Shown one piece after another: positions 39,612 through 48,270 of a stretch of 64,000 bases of DNA; the first letter of the stretch is position 1; every line of letters starts with the position of its first letter. Made by a program: the position numbers and the translations under genes. The stretch comes from Phaeodactylibacter sp. (GTDB taxonomy: Bacteria; Bacteroidota; Bacteroidia; Chitinophagales; Saprospiraceae). The notes beneath the pieces were generated by a model, which was given only the letters and a program-made list of their open reading frames with translations, made no database searches and was not told the DNA's origin. Location of the stretch: assembly GCF_022763345.1 (NCBI RefSeq), contig NZ_JALEGS010000021.1:99083-163082 (forward strand), read 5' to 3'.

Positions 39612-41732
39612 ATGGCTAACGATATAGTAGAATTGAAAGTAGAGGGCATGACGTGCAATAATTGCGCGGCCAGCCTGAATAAATTTCTGGAGCGCAAGGG
39701 GCTGGAAGAGGTGTATGTGAATTTCCAGACTAAGGAAGTGCGCTACCGGGAAACGGCATCTGGCATCGACCGGGAAAAAGTCAGGCAGGGCATCCACAAA
39801 CTGGGCTTTTCGGTGGTGGATGAAGACAGCGATACCAAAGGGCCCTGGTGGACGCTGGAGCGCAAATTGCTGATCAGTGCCATTTTTACTTTCCCGCTGC
39901 TGATGTACCACTTCTTTATGATGGCGGGTGTGGAGTTGGCCATCATGGAAAATTACTGGTTCCAAATGGCCCTGTGCCTGCCGCCTTTCGTGATCGGGTT
40001 CCTGCACTTTGGCCGCTCGGCCCTTAGCTCGCTTAAGGGAGGTGTGCCCAATATGGATGTGCTCATCTTTGTGGGCAGTACAGCAGCTTTCGTTTACAGC
40101 CTGGTGGGGACGCTGCTTTGGGAAGCCAATTACATTTTTTATGAAACAAGTGCGACGATTGTCACACTGGTGCTGGTAGGCAACTGGCTCGAAAAGCGAG
40201 CGGTGGAGCAGACCACGACCGCGATTGGGGAGCTGACGAAGCTACAGGTGGAAACCGCTCGGAAGATCATGCCATCCGGAGCGGTGGTCACGCTGAAGCG
40301 GGAAGAAGTTAAAGTAGGGGATACTCTGCTGGTGAACGAAGGCGATAAAGTACCCCTGGATGGCCAAATCCTGCAAGGGGAAGCGGCTGTGGACGAGTCC
40401 ATGCTGACGGGCGAAAGCCTGCCGGTGAATAAGTCGGTTGGTGACCGGGTCATCGGGGCCTCGGTGGTCGTTGGCGGTTCTCTGAAAATGGAAGTCACGG
40501 CAGCGGGCCGGGATACGGTGCTGAGCCAAATGATAGAACTGGTGAAAACGGCTCAGCAGGACAAGCCGGACATACAGCGGCTGGCAGATAAAATCAGTGC
40601 TATTTTCGTGCCAGTGGTGTTGAGCATTGCTCTTCTGACGCTGCTGCTGGGGCACTTCGTCTTTGGGCTGGCTTTCGGGCAGGCACTGATGAATGCGATT
40701 GCTGTACTGGTGATTTCCTGCCCCTGCGCGATGGGCCTGGCTACGCCTACAGCTGTGATGGTAGGCGTGGGGCGTTTGGCGAAGAATGGCATTCTGGTGA
40801 AAGGCGGGCAGACCCTGGAAGTCTTCTCCCGCGTTAAAAAAGTTGTCTTCGATAAAACGGGCACACTGACCACAGGCGATTTCCGCATCAAGCATATTGA
40901 GTACCATCAGCCGGATGAGGCTCGGGCAAACGCCTTGATTTATAAACTGGAGCAGCACTCTTCTCATCCTATTGCACAGTCTCTTCTACGGGAGATGGAA
41001 AGCCGGGTGAATGGCGTAGCGGTGGAGTTGCAGGAGGTAGAAGAACTGAAAGGGCGCGGCCTGCAGGCACTGGACGAACATGGGCATACCATTCGGCTGG
41101 GCTCTGACCGGATGCTGCCGCCACAGGTTACCGGGGAGCCAGGAGCCCTCTATCTGATCGAAAATGATACCCTGTTAGCAACGATCACTTTAGCAGATGA
41201 TATCAAGCCGGATGCAGCAGAGACAGTAGCTTACCTTAAATCCCAGGGTAAATCTGCAGTGCTTCTGAGCGGCGATCAGGAGGCGAAGGTAGCTGAAGTG
41301 GCAGGCAAACTTGGGATTGAGGAGTATTATGGCGCCCAGTTGCCGGAACAAAAACTGGAACGCATAGCTGCCCTTTCCGATCAGGTGCCTACTGCTATGG
41401 TCGGCGATGGTATCAATGATGCCCCGGCACTGGCCAAGGCGACCGTTGGTGTTTCGCTAAGCAATGCGTCCCAGGTAGCCATCCAATCCGCGCAGATCAT
41501 TCTGCTAAACGGTAAGTTGGAGTACCTACGCAAAGCCTTTGGCATTTCGGAGCATACGGTATTGACGATCAAGCAGAATTTATTTTGGGCTTTTGCCTAC
41601 AACATCGTGGCCATCCCGATTGCGGCTATGGGCTTTCTTAACCCGATGTGGGGTGCCCTTTTTATGGCGTTTTCTGATGTGGTGGTGATTGGCAATTCCA
41701 TCCGGCTACGGTATAAGCGGATTAAGGCTTAA
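39612..41732 (+). CDS. copA: copper-translocating P-type ATPase
   Basis: A 706-residue P1B-ATPase. An N-terminal heavy-metal domain carries [10 protein letters not shown] (about 13-22). The membrane CPC motif is in [13 protein letters not shown], the phosphorylation site is DKTGTLT, the P1B-specific HP dipeptide is in [10 protein letters not shown], and the hinge is [10 protein letters not shown]. The CPC site and CxxC domain point to Cu(I) export from the cytoplasm. About eight membrane helices are visible. It is a single gene with no CsoR or CueR regulator nearby. Confidence 0.94.
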   Translation: MANDIVELKVEGMTCNNCAASLNKFLERKGLEEVYVNFQTKEVRYRETASGIDREKVRQGIHKLGFSVVDEDSDTKGPWWTLERKLLISAIFTFPLLMYHFFMMAGVELAIMENYWFQMALCLPPFVIGFLHFGRSALSSLKGGVPNMDVLIFVGSTAAFVYSLVGTLLWEANYIFYETSATIVTLVLVGNWLEKRAVEQTTTAIGELTKLQVETARKIMPSGAVVTLKREEVKVGDTLLVNEGDKVPLDGQILQGEAAVDESMLTGESLPVNKSVGDRVIGASVVVGGSLKMEVTAAGRDTVLSQMIELVKTAQQDKPDIQRLADKISAIFVPVVLSIALLTLLLGHFVFGLAFGQALMNAIAVLVISCPCAMGLATPTAVMVGVGRLAKNGILVKGGQTLEVFSRVKKVVFDKTGTLTTGDFRIKHIEYHQPDEARANALIYKLEQHSSHPIAQSLLREMESRVNGVAVELQEVEELKGRGLQALDEHGHTIRLGSDRMLPPQVTGEPGALYLIENDTLLATITLADDIKPDAAETVAYLKSQGKSAVLLSGDQEAKVAEVAGKLGIEEYYGAQLPEQKLERIAALSDQVPTAMVGDGINDAPALAKATVGVSLSNASQVAIQSAQIILLNGKLEYLRKAFGISEHTVLTIKQNLFWAFAYNIVAIPIAAMGFLNPMWGALFMAFSDVVVIGNSIRLRYKRIKA

Positions 41733-41784
41733 TTGTTAAAACTTCCCCGGCCTCCGGTTGTTCTGCCAGCAGAAAACATACTGC

Positions 41785-42717
41785 ATGAATCGTATTTTCT
41801 TGTTTATCCTGGTAACAGGTTGGCTCGCACTAAGCTGTGAGCAGGAATTCGTGCCCGCCTCGGCTGACCTGCCTCCGGAAATCGTAGTGGAAGGCTACAT
41901 TGAAGCGGGAAGCGAGCTGCGCCCTCCTTTTGTCATTCTTTCCCGGTCTACATCCTTCTTCTCAGAGTTTAGCGCTGAGGATTTCAACGAAAACTTCGTC
42001 AGCGGAGCAGAGGTGCGTATTACTGATGGTCAGGATACGGTACAATTGGAAGAGGTGTGTCTCAATGAATTGTCTCCGCTGGAAAAACAGCTCGCTGCTG
42101 ATGCCTTCGGGCTTGCAGTAGACAGCCTCGGCTTCAACTTTTGTGTGTATATTGATATGAGTTTCTCAATGATAGGAGAAGCGGGTAAAACGTATACCCT
42201 TATGGTAGAAGCTGAGGGCCGTCAATTACTTGCGGTAACGAGTATTCCGGAGCATGTGCCGATCGACTCCCTGCGGTTCCGGCCTCCACCGGGCGAGCCT
42301 GTTGATACCCTGGCACAATTGGTGGGTTACCTGAAAGACCCCGCAGGCACTCCCAACTTTTACCGCTATCAGGTAGGTACCAATGGCGGCCCGATCATCA
42401 GTCCGGGGGCTTCTGTTACAGATGATCGGTTGTTTGATGGCGAAGTGGTGGAGTTCCCGCTCTTCCGCCCTATTCCCAGAGGAAGTGCGGATATTGACTT
42501 GGAGACTTTTGGCTTTTACACCGTTGGTGATACCATCACTGTAAAGTGGATAACTATAGACGAGGCCCACTTTGATTTCTGGAATACCGTGGAGTTTAAC
42601 ACCGCCAATCAAGGCCCCTTTTCCAGCTATACGCTGATTGAGTCTAATGTGGAAGGTGGGCTTGGCATCTGGGGCGGCATTTCAGCATCCTACTATACCT
42701 TGCCGGTGTCGCGGTAG
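41785..42717 (+). CDS. DUF4249 family lipoprotein
   Basis: From ATG 41785 the protein has 310 residues with a signal ending WLALSC (lipid-accepting Cys). The family motif PPEIVVEGYIEAG followed by PFVILSRSTSFF and GAEVRITDG is typical of DUF4249, Ig-like outer-membrane lipoproteins of Bacteroidota. These usually sit beside TonB-dependent receptors; none is seen here, so this copy is an orphan. A TTG at 41758 could extend it by nine residues but would break the signal peptide. Confidence 0.83.
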   Translation: MNRIFLFILVTGWLALSCEQEFVPASADLPPEIVVEGYIEAGSELRPPFVILSRSTSFFSEFSAEDFNENFVSGAEVRITDGQDTVQLEEVCLNELSPLEKQLAADAFGLAVDSLGFNFCVYIDMSFSMIGEAGKTYTLMVEAEGRQLLAVTSIPEHVPIDSLRFRPPPGEPVDTLAQLVGYLKDPAGTPNFYRYQVGTNGGPIISPGASVTDDRLFDGEVVEFPLFRPIPRGSADIDLETFGFYTVGDTITVKWITIDEAHFDFWNTVEFNTANQGPFSSYTLIESNVEGGLGIWGGISASYYTLPVSR

Positions 42718-42748
42718 AATAGGAAAAGTTCTTACTTTTACGGCGTAT

Positions 42749-43450
42749 ATGGAAATCAGCAAACATCAGAAGACCGCATTGGTATTTGGAGGCTCCGGTT
42801 TGGTCGGCGGTTTTGTGCTCCGGCAATTGATTGCGCACCCTGCCTACAAACGGGTAGTCAGTTTTGGACGGCGCAAGCTCGACTTTGAGGGCGAAGGGCT
42901 TGAGCAGCATATTATCAATTTTGATAAAGCCGCTGATTACCAGTACCTCATGGAAGGGCAGGATGTCTTTTCCTGCCTGGGTACAACTATGGCTAAGGCC
43001 GGTAGCAAAGAGGCATTTTACAAAGTGGACTTCACTTACGCTTACGAAACTGCAAAGGCCGCGGCAGCCGCAGGAGCCAATCAGCTGATGCTGGTTTCTT
43101 CCGTTGGGGCAGATCCGGACTCCCTGTTTTTCTATTCACGGGTAAAGGGGGAACTGGAAGCTGCAATCCGGGAGCTGCCCCTGTGGGGCATACATATCTT
43201 CGAGCCCTCACTGCTGCTGGGGCCAAGGAAGGAACAACGCCTTGCAGAGCAATTGGCTGTGCGCCTGACCCGGGGCATTGCTCCTTTCATCCGGGGTAAA
43301 GTGGTAGGCAAATACCGCCCGGTGGAAGCCAAGGATGTAGCAAAAGCGATGATTGCTGTCGCTCAGGGATTGCAACCCGGTCAGATTGTGTATGATTCGG
43401 AAAGGATTTATGAAATCGCTAATGCCGGTAGAGGGTTGATCGAAGGCTAG
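42749..43450 (+). CDS. NAD(P)-binding oxidoreductase (HTATIP2-like short SDR)
   Basis: A 233-residue Rossmann protein. The dinucleotide motif is ALVFGGSGLVGG (about 9-20), followed by FSCLGTTMAKAGSKEAFYKVD, and VSSVGAD with YSRVKGELE, the catalytic Tyr-x-x-x-Lys. These match atypical SDR proteins of the HTATIP2/CC3 type, whose substrates are mostly unknown. I choose ATG 42749, 31 bp after the previous stop; an upstream in-frame ATG at 42638 would overlap the DUF4249 gene by 80 bp. TACTTTTA upstream is a possible -7 box. Confidence 0.87.
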   Translation: MEISKHQKTALVFGGSGLVGGFVLRQLIAHPAYKRVVSFGRRKLDFEGEGLEQHIINFDKAADYQYLMEGQDVFSCLGTTMAKAGSKEAFYKVDFTYAYETAKAAAAAGANQLMLVSSVGADPDSLFFYSRVKGELEAAIRELPLWGIHIFEPSLLLGPRKEQRLAEQLAVRLTRGIAPFIRGKVVGKYRPVEAKDVAKAMIAVAQGLQPGQIVYDSERIYEIANAGRGLIEG

Positions 43451-43492
43451 GTGGTGCCATCGGGCTAAAAAAAATGAAAATCAGAAAATAAC

Positions 43493-43855
43493 ATGGCAGA
43501 CGAAGTTAAGAAGTGGTCAGAAATAAAAATAAATGTAGGGCTGGATGCTGAAAACATGCCTATCGACATACAATGGGCATCGGTAGATGGGCCTGACGGG
43601 CCGGAGCTGCAGTCCGCTAAAGCCTTTCTGTTGTCTATTTTTGACCGGGAGACGAAAGATACGCTTAGGATCGACTTGTGGACTAAGCAGATGCAGGTGA
43701 TTGAAATGGACCGCTTTATGTTCCAGACCCTGAGAGCACTGGCGGATACCTACTACAAAGCCACTCAGAACGCTGAGTTAGCTGCTGATCTGCAGCGCTT
43801 TGTGCAGTACTTTGGCGAAAAGACAGAGATCATTCCCAAAGGAGGGCAAAAATAA
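43493..43855 (+). CDS. gldC: gliding motility protein GldC
   Basis: A 120-residue soluble protein. The family pattern is clear: SEIKINVGLDAENMP, then IQWASVDG, SAKAFLLSIFDRETKDTLRIDLW-type core and FMFQTLRALADTYYKATQN. GldC is required for efficient gliding in Flavobacterium johnsoniae, though its exact job is not known. Its presence fits an organism with type IX secretion, consistent with the two T9SS cargo proteins in this window. It ends just before the SRP RNA promoter. Confidence 0.92.
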   Translation: MADEVKKWSEIKINVGLDAENMPIDIQWASVDGPDGPELQSAKAFLLSIFDRETKDTLRIDLWTKQMQVIEMDRFMFQTLRALADTYYKATQNAELAADLQRFVQYFGEKTEIIPKGGQK

Positions 43856-43875
43856 TTGTAACGCCGGGGGCAGAG

Positions 43876-43908
43876 TTTTGGAATTTCGCAAGGAACCCCT
43901 TACCTTTG
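43876..43908 (+). promoter_or_regulatory. Bacteroidota-type promoter of the SRP RNA
   Basis: TTTTG (43876-43880), a 20-nt spacer and TACCTTTG (43901-43908) match the consensus. The predicted start falls at the 5' base of the SRP RNA stem. Confidence 0.82.
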
Positions 43909-43914
43909 CCGTCC

Positions 43915-44006
43915 GGCGAGCACACACGACCAGCTCCCGCTGAACTCCCCCAGGGCGGAAACGCAGCAAGGGTAGGCAGGTTGAGCGGTGCGATGTGTTG
44001 CTCGCC
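43915..44006 (+). ncRNA. ffs: signal recognition particle RNA, small bacterial type
   Basis: A 92-nt RNA folding into one long hairpin. The ends GGCGAGC and GCTCGCC pair, followed by ACACA with TGTGT. The apical domain IV is recognisable as CCAGGGCGGAAACGCAGCAA, with the GGAA-type tetraloop and the conserved asymmetric loop that binds Ffh. It guides membrane and secretory proteins to the Sec pathway. The closing stem followed by TTATTTTTTT also acts as terminator. The gene lies between gldC and transaldolase. Confidence 0.9.
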
Positions 44007-44107
44007 TTATTTTTTTCTCCTTCCAGATATCTCACCAAACTATTGCGGATACCACAGGTTTTATCTCTGAAACCTATTCTGAAAATACTGTAAAACCAAC
44101 CTGCAAT

Positions 44108-44764
44108 ATGAAGTTTTTCGTTGATACGGCCAGCCTTGATCAAATTAAGGAAGCCAATGAATTAGGTATCCTGGACGGTGTAACCACCAATCCTTCTCTG
44201 ATGGCAAAAGAGGGAATTACCGGTCAGGACAACATCTACGCCCATTACCAGAAAATCTGTGAAATCGTGGATGGCGATGTGAGTGCTGAGGTCATCTCCA
44301 CTGATTTCGAGGGCATCATCAAGGAGGGAGAAGCACTTTCCAAACTGGCACCGAATATCGTGGTGAAAGTACCGATGATTAAGGACGGCGTTAAAGCGCT
44401 GAGCTACTTCCGTGACAATGGCATTCGCACCAACTGCACCCTGGTCTTTTCTGCTGGCCAGGCGATCCTGGCTGCCAAAGCAGGCGCGACTTATCTGTCC
44501 CCATTCATCGGCCGTATTGATGACATCAGCTGGGACGGTATCGGCCTTATTGAGCAAATCGCTGAAATTTATGCCATTCAGGGCTATGAAACGGAAATCC
44601 TGGCGGCTTCTATCCGTAATGCCAAGCATATCGTGGATGCTGCCCGTGCCGGAGCGGATGTCTTCACTTGCCCGCTCGATGCCGCTATGGGCTTGCTGAA
44701 GCACCCACTGACGGACATTGGTCTGGAGAAGTTCCTGGCCGATCATAAGAAAGGGAACGGCTAA
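44108..44764 (+). CDS. transaldolase (fructose-6-phosphate aldolase-like, TalC type)
   Basis: From ATG 44108 the protein has 218 residues, the normal length for the short decameric transaldolase/FSA group. [16 protein letters not shown] and [13 protein letters not shown] open the TIM barrel, and the Schiff-base lysine is in NIVVKVPM. Later motifs are [20 protein letters not shown] and ISPFIGR-like [11 protein letters not shown]. It exchanges dihydroxyacetone units in the pentose phosphate pathway. An upstream in-frame start at 43988 would lie inside the SRP RNA and is rejected. A terminator follows. Confidence 0.94.
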   Translation: MKFFVDTASLDQIKEANELGILDGVTTNPSLMAKEGITGQDNIYAHYQKICEIVDGDVSAEVISTDFEGIIKEGEALSKLAPNIVVKVPMIKDGVKALSYFRDNGIRTNCTLVFSAGQAILAAKAGATYLSPFIGRIDDISWDGIGLIEQIAEIYAIQGYETEILAASIRNAKHIVDAARAGADVFTCPLDAAMGLLKHPLTDIGLEKFLADHKKGNG

Positions 44765-44788
44765 GCTGAGGAAGCGTATAAAAAACAG

Positions 44789-44829
44789 AAAGTCCCGGAT
44801 CCATTAAGTTGGTTCCGGGCTTTTCTTTT
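44789..44829 (+). terminator. rho-independent terminator of the transaldolase gene
   Basis: CCCGG/CCGGG with flanking AAAG/CTTTT forms the stem around a loop of about 15 nt, followed by TTTTCTTTT. It lies 25 bp after the stop. Confidence 0.75.
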
Positions 44830-44865
44830 GCCGGTAGGGGTGATTGTAAAGTTTTAGCCTTTTCT

Positions 44866-45732
44866 TCAAAGCTTTCCGAGAACATACTCGATCAGTTGGT
44901 CTACCGATTTCTTGGGATCAGGGCTGAACTGCCCGGCCGGCCGGTTCGCCAGTATGACGTTAGTGGACAGTGCCTGGTGGCCCAGCATACGGGAAAGCCC
45001 GTAAATGGCGGCAGTTTCCATTTCAAAGTTCGTGATGGGCGTCTGGCCAAAGTAAAAGTGGCCGAGCTGCTCCATCCGTTCGGTATTGAATCGGGGCTGT
45101 AGCCGGAGTTGCCGCCCCTGAGGCCCGTAAAAGCCAGCCGCCGTTAGCGTAATACCAGGATGCATGCCCTGCCCAACCGTCTCCAATAGCGCCCTGCTGC
45201 CAGCGCAAACGTAAAAGGGCAGGTCCATCTTCTCTTTGAGGAAAGCGCGGAGTTCATCCTCCAGCTCTGCCTCAGCCAGATTTTGCTGGTACTGGTAAAA
45301 GGAAAGCATATTGTCGAGCCCGATACCATAGGCTGAAGCCACAAAACTGTCCACCGGAAGGTCTGCCCGCAGCGAGCCGGAAGTGCCGATCCGGATGATA
45401 TTCAGCGCAGTATGCTCCGCTTTTGGCGTACGGGTTTCGAAATCAATATTGACCAGCGCGTCAAGCTCATTAATGACGATGTCAATATTGTCGGGGCCGA
45501 TACCGGTAGAAAGCACGGACAGCTCTGTCTGCCCGATCCGGCCGGTATGGCAAACGAACTCCCGTTTTTCCTTTCTCACCCGCACCTCGTCAAAGTATTG
45601 AGAGACCCGGGCTACCCGGCCGGGATTGCCCACCGTAATGATGGTAGGGGCAATATCCTCCGGGCGGAGGTTAAGGTGGTAAATACTGCCGTCGGCATTT
45701 AAGATGAGTTCGGCATTGGAAATGCGTTGCAT
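44866..45732 (-). CDS. nucleoside phosphorylase (uridine phosphorylase-like)
   Basis: A 288-residue enzyme of the PNP/UDP family. The phosphate-binding segment is TVGNPGRVARVSQYFD (about 33-48), with STGIGPDNIDIVINEL (about 75-90), IRIGTSGSLRADLPV (about 112-126) and a C-terminal FEMETAAIYGLSRMLGH that binds the ribose. It cleaves nucleosides with phosphate in salvage; the pyrimidine preference is inferred from the uridine-phosphorylase-like GxSGSL context. It is divergent from the ArsC-like gene and carries that gene's -33 element within its first codons. Confidence 0.87.
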   Translation of the reverse strand: MQRISNAELILNADGSIYHLNLRPEDIAPTIITVGNPGRVARVSQYFDEVRVRKEKREFVCHTGRIGQTELSVLSTGIGPDNIDIVINELDALVNIDFETRTPKAEHTALNIIRIGTSGSLRADLPVDSFVASAYGIGLDNMLSFYQYQQNLAEAELEDELRAFLKEKMDLPFYVCAGSRALLETVGQGMHPGITLTAAGFYGPQGRQLRLQPRFNTERMEQLGHFYFGQTPITNFEMETAAIYGLSRMLGHQALSTNVILANRPAGQFSPDPKKSVDQLIEYVLGKL

Positions 45733-45744
45733 CGTTTATCTTTG
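45716..45744 (+). promoter_or_regulatory. Bacteroidota-type promoter of the ArsC-like gene
   Basis: TTG (45716-45718), an 18-nt spacer and TATCTTTG (45737-45744) match the consensus. The start would be near 45750, leaving a leader of only a few nucleotides before ATG 45756. Confidence 0.72.
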
Positions 45745-45755
45745 CTGAAAAAAAG

Positions 45756-46112
45756 ATGAAGAAAATTTATCACTTGTCCACTTGCAAAACCTGTCAGCGC
45801 ATCATCGGGGAACTCAATGGCGGAGAGGGCTTTGTCTTGCAAGATATCAAAACCGAGCCAATTACCGAAGCACAGCTACAGGAGATGTATGATATGGCGG
45901 GCTCGTATGAAGCGTTGTTTACTCGGCGTTCCCGAAAATATCGGGCTATGGGGTTGCACGAGCAGGAATTGAGCGAAGCCGACTACAAGCGCCTGATCCT
46001 GGAGGAATATACCTTCCTTAAACGCCCGGTGGTTGTAGTGGAGAATGAGATCTTTATAGGCAACAGCAAAAAAGTGGTGGCTGCTGCTGCGGAAAAGGCG
46101 GGCATCAGTTAG
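45756..46112 (+). CDS. ArsC/Spx-family thioredoxin-fold protein
   Basis: A 118-residue protein starting MKKIYHLSTCKTCQRII. The CxxC pair at Cys10 and Cys13 sits at the catalytic position of the ArsC/Spx family. The central YEALFTRRSRKYR and FLKRPVVVVENEIFIG are typical of the fold, with the Arg that follows the cis-Pro in KRP. It may be an arsenate reductase, a Spx-like regulator or an unspecified oxidoreductase; I cannot choose. Its stop overlaps the end of the converging kinase gene by 8 bp. Confidence 0.83.
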   Translation: MKKIYHLSTCKTCQRIIGELNGGEGFVLQDIKTEPITEAQLQEMYDMAGSYEALFTRRSRKYRAMGLHEQELSEADYKRLILEEYTFLKRPVVVVENEIFIGNSKKVVAAAAEKAGIS

Positions 46113-48153
46113 CAAACTCAATAGAGAAAATAGTCCCACCGCCCGGGCGGTCGCTGATTTCGATACTTGCACCGAGACTGTCGGCGAGCCGCTGAACGAT
46201 AGCCAGGCCAAGACCAGTGCCTTCGTACTGAGACCGGCCGTGTAACCGATAGAACATTTCAAAAACTTTGGGCTTGAATTCATCCGGTATGCCAATACCG
46301 TTATCGATAACCAGTAATCGGGGATTCTCGGTTTTCAACGCCTGCCGTACTATGATCATGGGCGATTTATGTTCGTTGTACTTCAATCCGTTTTCGACCA
46401 GGTTTTTGAGTATGATGTAGAAGTGGTGTGGCGTACCTTCCATGAAGGTTAGGTTTTCGCTGTAGAGTTTGGCATTTTTAGCTTCGAGCTGCGGCTGAAG
46501 GGCCTCCTGTACCTGTGCCATGATTTCGTTCAGATCAACCCTTGTCAAGGCCGTTTTATTGTGTCCTCCGCGCACCTGTGCATAAGCCAGCACATCCTGA
46601 ATCAGGGTATGCATCTGCCGGGCGCTGCGTTTGATGTGGCTGAAAAAATCCCTGGCGTCTTGATGGTCCACCCAGAGTGCCTTTTTTCGCTCCAGCAGCG
46701 TAGTAAAGCTAATGATATTGCGAAGTGGCTCTTTTAAATCGTGCGAAGCAATGTAGGTGAACCTTTCCAGTTCCTGATTGGACTGTTCCAGTTCCTGGTT
46801 TGCCCTTTGCAGTTCCTGGGTTTGCAGTTCTACCTGTAGCTCCAACTGCTGGCTGAACTGGCGGCGCTGCCACAATAAGAACAGGGTGGTGGAAAGCAAA
46901 AGCACCAGTACAAGTACGGTTAGCAGTGCCAGGCGCCTCTGATTGACGACCTTTTGCTCGGCCTGTTCCTTTTCCAGCGCAAGGATTTCGTTGGCACGGT
47001 TCTTCTGAGCCACTTCGTAGTTGACTTCTAACCGGGTTAGCTCCTGTTGTTTTAGGGTACTGGACAGGCTGTCTTTATAAAACAGGACAGAATCCTGCTC
47101 TGACAATGCCTGCTGGTACTGACCGGTTTCCCGGTAATACCGGCTCCTAAGTTCGTGCAGCAGCAATTGGTCCCCTAGTGCCATCGAATTTTGGACAGGA
47201 ATGTGTTGAAGTGTTGCCCAGGCTTTGGTGTATAGCTTATTGTCCAGGTATAACTCACCGAGTTCCAGAATAGCGTAGTAGGCACCGAGTGGATAGTTGT
47301 TTTCTTCGCAGAGGCTAATCACCTTTTGCAATACGTTTTCACTGAGTTCCGTACGTTTAGCATCCCGGTGGATAATGGCGATATTGATAAGCGTGTGTAC
47401 TTCGGTGGTCAGGTCTTTATATTCCCGGCTTATATTGAGGGCTTTATTGAAGAGCAGCAGTGCGGAATCCAGTTGTGTGGTATCCTCCATCTTGATCATA
47501 CCTTCTGTAAAGTAGGCTTCCAGGAGGACCAAAGGGTCATCAGACACTTGTGCTTCTGCGATAGCTTGAGCCATATATTTTTCACAAGCTGCTTCATCTC
47601 CGCTGTTGTAATACAGTAAAGCGATGTTATTGAGGGTGTAGACCCGCCCCAGGGTGTCATCTGTAGTGTAGTCCAGCGATTTATGAAACCGGCTGAGTGC
47701 CTGCTGGGCATCTCCGGCATCCATATCCACTAAGGCAAGGTTGTTATAGGCGTTGGCGAGATTCGTACTGTCGTTAATTCTGAGCGCCAGATTGAGTGCC
47801 TGTTCCGTCTTTCGGATGGATTCAGCAAGGTCGCCCCGAGCCGAAGCGACAGACCCCTGTAGGATGTAAGCCCTTGCAATGACCGAGGTATCTTTTCGTG
47901 CAATGCCTTCTTTCTCCGCTAATTGAGCATAGTGGTAGGCCGAATCGAACTGATAAACACTGTAAGCGTAGCTGATGTCATTGAGAAGCACTCCTCGTTT
48001 TAAAGGAGGAGGGTCAGCATGCAATAAGCTTTTCAGGCTGTCAACCGGCGCATCATATTGGCTGAAAACGGGCACCGTTATCAGGATCAAAGGGATGATC
48101 CGGAAAAGGCGTCGACAATGCCTTTGCAATATGTATATGTGTGCCTTCAGCAA
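46105..48153 (-). CDS. TPR-containing membrane sensor histidine kinase (copy A)
   Basis: A 682-residue kinase. A signal peptide (RIIPLILITVPVFSQ) leads into a periplasmic array of TPR-like helices (about 40-370), a coiled coil, a membrane helix (about 415-435), and a second coiled coil before HisKA with His471 in YIASHDLKEPLRN. The ATPase domain has NLVENGLKYNE, DNGIGIP, FKPKVFEMFYRLHG and GTGLGLAIVQ, all intact. No response regulator is nearby. It is a tandem paralogue of the next gene. The start is non-ATG: TTG at 48153 is the longest, but a TTG at 48129 is conserved in both copies and gives a better signal peptide. Confidence 0.9.
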   Translation of the reverse strand: MLKAHIYILQRHCRRLFRIIPLILITVPVFSQYDAPVDSLKSLLHADPPPLKRGVLLNDISYAYSVYQFDSAYHYAQLAEKEGIARKDTSVIARAYILQGSVASARGDLAESIRKTEQALNLALRINDSTNLANAYNNLALVDMDAGDAQQALSRFHKSLDYTTDDTLGRVYTLNNIALLYYNSGDEAACEKYMAQAIAEAQVSDDPLVLLEAYFTEGMIKMEDTTQLDSALLLFNKALNISREYKDLTTEVHTLINIAIIHRDAKRTELSENVLQKVISLCEENNYPLGAYYAILELGELYLDNKLYTKAWATLQHIPVQNSMALGDQLLLHELRSRYYRETGQYQQALSEQDSVLFYKDSLSSTLKQQELTRLEVNYEVAQKNRANEILALEKEQAEQKVVNQRRLALLTVLVLVLLLSTTLFLLWQRRQFSQQLELQVELQTQELQRANQELEQSNQELERFTYIASHDLKEPLRNIISFTTLLERKKALWVDHQDARDFFSHIKRSARQMHTLIQDVLAYAQVRGGHNKTALTRVDLNEIMAQVQEALQPQLEAKNAKLYSENLTFMEGTPHHFYIILKNLVENGLKYNEHKSPMIIVRQALKTENPRLLVIDNGIGIPDEFKPKVFEMFYRLHGRSQYEGTGLGLAIVQRLADSLGASIEISDRPGGGTIFSIEFAN

Positions 48154-48209
48154 AGGGTTGTATTTTGTGCAATTGTTGAGTTCTAGCCACTAAAATACGA
48201 AAATTCATT

Positions 48210-48238
48210 ATGTATATCGATAAACAGGAAACCATTTT
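48210..48238 (+). pseudogene. hemF 5'-end fragment left by tandem duplication
   Basis: The 29 bases from ATG 48210 match the start of hemF (50375) at 23 positions and encode MYIDKQETI against MVIDKKEII. The upstream 50-55 bases of both loci also align closely. The reading frame then diverges and stops within 27 codons. This is a scar from the duplication that produced the two kinase genes. Confidence 0.8.
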
Positions 48239-48270
48239 GGTTTTTCGAGCCCATGCAGAAAAGACAGGTT

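Noticed and set aside
43988..44107. N-terminal extension of the transaldolase
   Set aside because: It would begin inside the SRP RNA stem; the family start is [10 protein letters not shown] at 44108.
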